Source: Bacillota bacterium (GTDB lineage: Bacteria; Bacillota; Sulfobacillia; RBS10-35; JAJYVN01). Taken from it: 46,452 bases of DNA. The stretch covers positions 1 through 46,452 of the forward strand of contig JAJZZC010000013.1 in assembly GCA_021797775.1 (NCBI GenBank), written 5' to 3'. The translations under genes and the position numbers were made by a program. Under the pieces are notes generated by a model that was not told where the DNA came from, made no database searches, and was given only the letters and a program-made list of their open reading frames with translations. This document shows positions 42,568 to 46,452 of this stretch, in pieces. Position 1 is the stretch's first letter. Every line of letters starts with the position of its first letter.

Positions 42568-43536
42568 ATGAGCGAGACCACTCTGGAGCCGTCGGCCTCG
42601 CCTTTGCCCGCCGACCTGCCGGCACTGGCCGAACGGGCCCGGGCGTACGTTCAAGCCGGCGTCGCGCCCAACACCCGCCGCGCCTACCGCGCCGCCTGGA
42701 CAGACTTCGCCGAGTGGTGTGTGCTCCGCCACCTCGACCCGCTGCCCGCGGCACCGGAGACGGTCGCGCTCTATCTGACGGACCTCTCCGCCTCCCGCCG
42801 CGTCTCCACGCTGCAGCAGCGCCTCAACGCCATCGCGAAGGCCCACCGCGCATCAGGGTTCGAGCCGCCCGGGCGCGACGCCCGGGTGCGCGCCGTCTGG
42901 TCGGGCATCCGCCGCAGCAGGGGCACCGCGCAACAGGGTAAGGCGCCCCTGGTCACCGCCGACCTGCGCCGCCTGATCAGCCACCTGGACTCCGGGCCCG
43001 GCGCGGTCCGTGACCGCGCCCTGCTGCTGTTGGGCTACGCCGGCGCGTTCCGCCGCAGCGAGCTCGTGGCGCTCGACGCCGAGGACGTGCTCTGGGCCCA
43101 GGAGGGCCTCCGAGTCTCGCTGCACCGGAGCAAGACCGACCAGGAGGCCGCGGGCGAGATGGTCGGCATCCCCTACGGGAGTCACCTGGAGACCTGCCCC
43201 GTGCGTGCCCTCCAGGCCTGGCTGCAGGCATCCGCGATCACCGCGGGGCCGCTGTTTCGCGCGGTCGACCGGCACGGCAACATCGGCATCAGACGGTTGG
43301 GCGACCGCGCCGTCGCGCTCGTCGTACAGCGTGCGTGCGCCCGGGCCGGCCTCGACCCCCGCGCGTACGGCGGACACAGCCTGCGGGCCGGCCTGGCCAC
43401 GGCCGCGGCGGAGGCCGGCGTCGCCGAGCGCGTCATCATACGGCAGACGCGCCACAGATCCCTGAGCACGCTCCGGCGGTACATCCGAGCGGGGACGCTG
43501 TTCCGAGAGAACGCGGCGGCCGAGGTGGGGCTGTGA
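42568..43536 (+). CDS. Tyrosine recombinase (XerC/D-like integrase)
   Basis: ATG 42568 is chosen because GGAGG is 7 bases upstream; ATG 42562 is too close. The 322-residue protein has a SAM-like core-binding domain (NTRRAYRAAWTDFAEWCVLR) and a catalytic domain. Catalytic residues: Arg in GAFRRSELVALD, Lys in HRSKTDQE, HxxR in GGHSLRAGLATAA, His in RQTRHRSLSTL and the nucleophile Tyr in RRYIRAG. All are present, so it should be active. It ends 29 bases before palindrome site 5 and could be the enzyme acting on the site family, which is untested inference. Confidence 0.8.
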   Translation: MSETTLEPSASPLPADLPALAERARAYVQAGVAPNTRRAYRAAWTDFAEWCVLRHLDPLPAAPETVALYLTDLSASRRVSTLQQRLNAIAKAHRASGFEPPGRDARVRAVWSGIRRSRGTAQQGKAPLVTADLRRLISHLDSGPGAVRDRALLLLGYAGAFRRSELVALDAEDVLWAQEGLRVSLHRSKTDQEAAGEMVGIPYGSHLETCPVRALQAWLQASAITAGPLFRAVDRHGNIGIRRLGDRAVALVVQRACARAGLDPRAYGGHSLRAGLATAAAEAGVAERVIIRQTRHRSLSTLRRYIRAGTLFRENAAAEVGL

Positions 43537-43553
43537 CCTCCGGGCCCGCGGCC

Positions 43554-43594
43554 AGCGGATGAACGGTTGTAGTGTATATCGGAGACACTACAAC
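43554..43594. repeat. GTAGTGT palindrome, site 5, with left flank
   Basis: Ten-base perfect arms GTTGTAGTGT and ACACTACAAC around 9 bp (43566-43594). The left flank GCGGATGAACGG is shared with site 6. It lies just after the recombinase stop and away from any gene start. Confidence 0.75.
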
Positions 43595-43848
43595 GTCGTT
43601 GCAGCTCTCCACACGGCCCGCCCATCCCAGCGGGACCAAACCGAGCGCGCCGAATGGCAGCCCGCCCACGGCCGACACCGTGCACTTGCCGTGCCGGAGC
43701 CCCCCTGCCATGACCGCGGGCGTCCACCGAACCCTCCGCCTCGGGGCTGACCACCGACTCGGTGGAGACCGACGTCGCTGGGCGCGTCATCACCGCTCCG
43801 GAGGTAGGTTTACGCGGGGAAGGTGTGACGCACGGGCCCCGGCGGCGC
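43595..43848. other. Gene-less interval between sites 5 and 6
   Basis: About 255 bases bracketed by two palindromes in the same sequence context. No supported gene on either strand. It could be an emptied or non-coding module. Confidence 0.45.
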
Positions 43849-43887
43849 CACGGATGGACGGCTGTAGTGTCTCTCAAAGACACTACA
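43849..43887. repeat. GTAGTGT palindrome, site 6, with left flank
   Basis: Ten-base perfect arms TGTAGTGTCT and AGACACTACA around 5 bp (43863-43887). Flank CACGGATGGACGGCTGTAGT parallels site 5 (18 of 22 bases). It lies 60 bases past the end of the minus-strand operon. Confidence 0.75.
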
Positions 43888-43946
43888 CGGTTGCTGGGGC
43901 GGTCTGCATCGGCCCTCCGCCGGGTCACATCGCGCGCCGGCTACGC

Positions 43947-44231
43947 TCAGAGCAGCCGGCGCGCGACCGGTCGGGCCGCCGGCGACTCCTCCGCCGGCGG
44001 CAGCCAGTGCTCGCCGAACAGCCAGGCAAGCGCCGTCCGGGCGTCCACGCGCTCGGCGGGCGGGACCAGGGCGGAGAAGGCCTCCATAAAGAGTCGCCGT
44101 GCCTCGCGCCGGCGGCGAAGGCCCTGGCGGCGGAGGGCACGCAGCTGCCCCGCGAGCTCAGCGGCGTCGGCCGCCGGCAGGTGCGCGTCGAGCCAGCCGA
44201 GCAGCGCACGCCCCGCATCCCGATCATCCAT
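43947..44231 (-). CDS. Antitoxin-like small helical protein
   Basis: The 94-residue product (ALLGWLDAHLPAADAAELAG, MEAFSALVPPAERVDARTAL, AWLFGEHWLPPAEE) resembles the RelE partner at 38380-38691: LP...AELA, P-AER---TAL-WL-GE. It follows the 338-residue gene after 24 bases on the same strand. Its tail is also found at the end of the decayed copy at 37483-38023. It is probably the regulatory or antitoxin member of this operon, but no defined family is recognised. Confidence 0.55.
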   Translation of the reverse strand: MDDRDAGRALLGWLDAHLPAADAAELAGQLRALRRQGLRRRREARRLFMEAFSALVPPAERVDARTALAWLFGEHWLPPAEESPAARPVARRLL

Positions 44232-44255
44232 GGCCCTCGCCTCCCCCGGATCCGG

Positions 44256-45272
44256 CTACCGTCTCCTCCTGCTCCTCGGCGCAACCGCGGCCTGCCTCTT
44301 CTCCTCGTCCCGCCGCCTGGCATCGAGCAGGTTGAGCAGAACCTGGGCGTTGCGCTCCGCCTCCTGCGGCGCCCCACCGGCCAAGCCGGCGCGCTCCCGG
44401 GCGCGGTCGACGACGAGTTGCGCCGGCACGTCCACGGGGAGGCGCCCCACGGCCTGGTCCCACAGCCGGGCCGGCAGGCGTCCACTCTGCGACCAGGAGC
44501 TTGCGGCCGACAACACGATCTCCATCGCCCGCTCCGCGACCTCGGATGTGGCCTTCCCCAGACGAACCGCCTCCGCCGCCCGCACCTGCAGAAAACGGGG
44601 ATCGCCCGCGCGCTCCTCCGCGGCCGGGTAGGCGCCGAGAAGGCTCCGCGCCCACTCCAGGCCCTCCGCATACTCGCGCGCGATAGCCTCGAGCGCCACG
44701 TCGACCGCGGCCACCAGCTGCGCCCGCTTGGATGCCTCCCGGCTCTTCCGCTCCTCTTCCCGGGCACGCTTGCGCCGCTCGTGGTTGGTCTCTGCCGCGG
44801 AAACCGCTTGGTAGGCCGCCTCGTCCAGAAGCTGAGACTCCACCAGCAGGTCGGATAGATCGGGACGGGAGAGGAGGGTCTCTCGAAACTCCGGCCACCA
44901 CTCCTGTTCCACGACCTCGACGCGCTCGCGACGGATGCGCCGGTGATACCGCGTCAGCCAGTCGTGCAGGACCGGCTCGGCGACGGCGGCCACGAGCCGG
45001 CGGGAGCGCTCCTCCTCCGGGTCCGGAGCGACAGGATGCTGCGCGAGCGCCTCAGCGATCTTGTCCCAGTCCACCGAGATCTGTGGGTGTTTGGCCGCCA
45101 CCTCGGCCTTGAGGGCGGGGGTCACGGCCGGGTCCGCGCCCAGCCAGGCGAGGCGCACCTGGCGCACCGTCCTGCCCTCGCGCACCGAGTGCAGGAGTTC
45201 CGCGTAACGACCCGCCCGCCAGACGATGAAGGCCACATGGCGCGCCCCCTCCCGTTGTAGTGTCAGTCGCAT
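44256..45272 (-). CDS. 338-residue protein, unknown, module partner
   Basis: ATG 45272 lies inside palindrome site 7. The N-terminal 60 residues (AFIVWRAGRYAELLHSVREG, VRQVRLAWLGADP) resemble the beta-hairpin lead of some IS transposases and associated proteins. A long charged coiled coil follows (about 155-195, ETNHERRKRAREEERKSREA). The C-terminal third (RAQLVAAVDVALEAIAREYA, NAQVLLNLLDARRRDEEK) is duplicated in the decayed gene at 37483. No catalytic motif is evident. It could be a toxin or a DNA-binding partitioning or regulatory protein. Confidence 0.55.
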   Translation of the reverse strand: MRLTLQREGARHVAFIVWRAGRYAELLHSVREGRTVRQVRLAWLGADPAVTPALKAEVAAKHPQISVDWDKIAEALAQHPVAPDPEEERSRRLVAAVAEPVLHDWLTRYHRRIRRERVEVVEQEWWPEFRETLLSRPDLSDLLVESQLLDEAAYQAVSAAETNHERRKRAREEERKSREASKRAQLVAAVDVALEAIAREYAEGLEWARSLLGAYPAAEERAGDPRFLQVRAAEAVRLGKATSEVAERAMEIVLSAASSWSQSGRLPARLWDQAVGRLPVDVPAQLVVDRARERAGLAGGAPQEAERNAQVLLNLLDARRRDEEKRQAAVAPRSRRRR

Positions 45273-45283
45273 GATACACTACA
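45256..45283. repeat. GTAGTGT palindrome, site 7
   Basis: Eight-base perfect arms TGTAGTGT and ACACTACA around 12 bp. The minus-strand ATG at 45272 lies in the spacer, 3 bases after TAGTGT read on that strand. Confidence 0.7.
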
Positions 45284-45360
45284 GAGCAGGGACGGTCGAG
45301 GCCCCTATCCGTCGGGGGCATCCCGACGCCCCCCCCCGGATAAGACGTACACGGCATACC

Positions 45361-45401
45361 GGACACGGTGTACGGTGTTCGGTGGACCGTACACCGTGTC
45401 C
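45361..45401. repeat. TACGGTG-type inverted repeat, site C
   Basis: Sixteen-base perfect arms, GGACACGGTGTACGGT (45361-45376) and its complement (45386-45401), enclose 9 bp. It shares TACGGTGT with the parA iterons and site B. Confidence 0.7.
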
Positions 45402-45706
45402 CTCATACAGTTAGATCACACTGCCATGTCCGCTGTGAGCTGATCGCGGTCCCGTCCAAGCCCACGAGCCGCCTGGTTCCCTCGGAGTCCTCTGCATCCC
45501 GACGCCCCCTCTGGTGGCAACAGGGGATCGCCTGCACTCCGACGCCAGCACCCAGAGACAGCCCCGGTTGCTCATGCGGCCTGAATGGCCGCAGTAGCCT
45601 CCTGGTCCCTGGGTGCAAAGGGGCCCATCAGGAGGCCGGTCATGCTCTCGTCGGAAACACCCGGGGGGGGGACCGGAGGAGCGCTGCACATGCAACAGCG
45701 GGCCTC
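45402..45706. other. Intergenic, no gene seen
   Basis: About 305 bases after site C with no supported gene on either strand. Confidence 0.4.
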
Positions 45707-46237
45707 CTAGGGGCCTCTCCAGCCCTCCTGGTCACCCGGATACACCGACACCCGGTGGCTGCCCGGGCCGCCCGTCCCCACCGGCAGCCACCGCAGCCAA
45801 CTGTGCCGGATCCAGGTACGCCTCCCCGGAACCCGCACGGCCACCCCGAAGCGGATCCTCGCCCAACCGTCCCGGCTCCGTTCGGCCGGCAGGTACCAGT
45901 CGATCACGTAGGGGTAGGCCAAGCGAAGCACTTCACCCCCGTCTGCTCCGATGAGGCAGAATCCGTTCCCTCCCCGCGAGCCCACTTCCGCCTCCACCCT
46001 CGCAACGCCGACCGTCCGAGCCCCGGTCTCCGTCCGCAGATCCAGCTCCAGACACGCCCCGTCACGCACAGCCTGCTGCAGAACGGCAAAGACCCGGGCG
46101 AAGGTCAATCGCCGCCCCCCGTCGAGAAAGGGACCCGATCCCGTCCCGCCGCGATCCGGGACGCGGCGGGATCTCTCGGCCACACGCATTCCCCGGCCCA
46201 ACCACAAGTGCTGCCGAGACCTCGCCTCCTCCCGCAT
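45707..46237 (-). CDS. Hypothetical protein, beta-rich
   Basis: ATG 46237 has a GGGGGG run 7 bases upstream; ATG 46189 is an alternative. The 176-residue product has FLDGGRRLTFARVFAVLQQA, LELDLRTETGARTVGVARVE and LRLAYPYVIDWYLPAERSRD, then RTWIRHSWLRWLP. Alternating strands and conserved-looking aromatics (YVIDWYLP) resemble WYL-like sensor domains, but the match is weak. The gene begins 5 bases from the edge of the tandem repeat array, so the repeat may carry its promoter. Confidence 0.45.
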   Translation of the reverse strand: MREEARSRQHLWLGRGMRVAERSRRVPDRGGTGSGPFLDGGRRLTFARVFAVLQQAVRDGACLELDLRTETGARTVGVARVEAEVGSRGGNGFCLIGADGGEVLRLAYPYVIDWYLPAERSRDGWARIRFGVAVRVPGRRTWIRHSWLRWLPVGTGGPGSHRVSVYPGDQEGWRGP

Positions 46238-46241
46238 TACC

Positions 46242-46452
46242 GGCCCCCCCTGACCGCGCGGGTGCCCCGCCTGCCCTGGCTGCGGCGCCCGGATAAAGAC
46301 AGGGCGGGGGGACGGCGTCCCCCCGAACCCCCCGCCGGAGTCGCGCCAGCGCTCCCCGAAAACGGGCGGGGACCAGGCCCCGGGACCGGAGCCGGGACCC
46401 CCCGGACCCCCCGGCTCCGCCCAATGTAACGTCCCAAATGGGGCAGCCTTCT
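46242..46452. repeat. Third copy of the 236-bp tandem repeat; window edge
   Basis: This matches the units at 1-480 and stops inside the loop of the TGGGGCAG stem. The last 54 bases repeat the first 54 with one mismatch (T at 46416, G at 18). Joining the ends at that overlap keeps the 236-base period, as expected of a circular molecule opened inside the array. Confidence 0.8.

Noticed and set aside
37470-45283. Classical XerC/XerD dif or pdif sites
   Set aside because: The arms do not resemble the known dif half-sites and the spacer varies from 5 to 12 bp depending on how arms are drawn; only the module layout is comparable.

Overview
The window is high-GC DNA (roughly 70% by eye). It looks like a whole circular plasmid or mobile replicon of about 46.4 kb. 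Bases 1-54 and 46399-46452 match at 53 of 54 positions. Both ends lie in a roughly 236-bp tandem repeat, and closing the circle there keeps the repeat period exact. The host is probably a high-GC bacterium. Symbiobacterium-, Thermaerobacter- or Sulfobacillus-like Bacillota would fit the mix of replication-relaxation protein, holin-like and Ycf48-like lipoprotein genes, but this is a guess. No rRNA, tRNA or CRISPR array was seen.

Layout. (1) 0-5.4 kb, maintenance: tandem repeat, a small coupled gene pair, a PrimPol-like replication initiator on the minus strand with a candidate antisense RNA over its leader, iterons, parA with a ribbon-helix-helix partner, a strongly structured cloverleaf-like element, and a holin-like protein. 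(2) 5.7-8.1 kb: GDP-mannose pathway genes (guanylyltransferase, frameshifted dehydratase, cupin). (3) 8.3-11.9 kb: a sigma-like small-gene operon, a lone winged-helix regulator, and a methyltransferase-like protein fused to a winged helix. (4) 11.8-14.6 kb, mobilization: a 26-bp inverted repeat (oriT candidate), a replication-relaxation protein and a VirD4/TraG-like ATPase. (5) 14.7-19.2 kb: IS remains, an IS701-family transposase and a Ycf48-like lipoprotein. (6) 19.6-23.5 kb, a lower-GC surface/glycan island: redoxin-like protein, beta-propeller, glycosyltransferase, GH25-like protein. (7) 23.6-27.2 kb: IS21 remains joined to a rearranged second copy of the GDP-mannose cluster, then a second glycosyltransferase. 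(8) 27.5-30 kb: a mazEF copy split by an IS1380-like element that itself carries an IS3 orfB. (9) 30.7-34.5 kb: a Tn7/Mu-like transposon (DDE transposase, AAA ATPase, small protein, zinc-ribbon protein). (10) 35-36.3 kb: a three-gene membrane/RHH operon. (11) 36.6-45.3 kb: an island of toxin-antitoxin and recombinase genes.

The most unusual feature is in region 11. Seven copies of a short palindrome (GTAGTGT, 9-12 bp, ACACTAC) punctuate the island. They separate a decayed gene, a RelBE-type module, a PIN/UPF0175-type module, a recombinase/nuclease block and an antitoxin-like operon. Neighbouring sites share flanking sequence, an intact tyrosine recombinase lies between sites 4 and 5, and several sites overlap start codons. 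The arrangement resembles pdif modules or integron cassettes in form, but the site sequence is different. A second site family (TACGGTG-based inverted repeats) links the parA iterons to two places in or beside this island.
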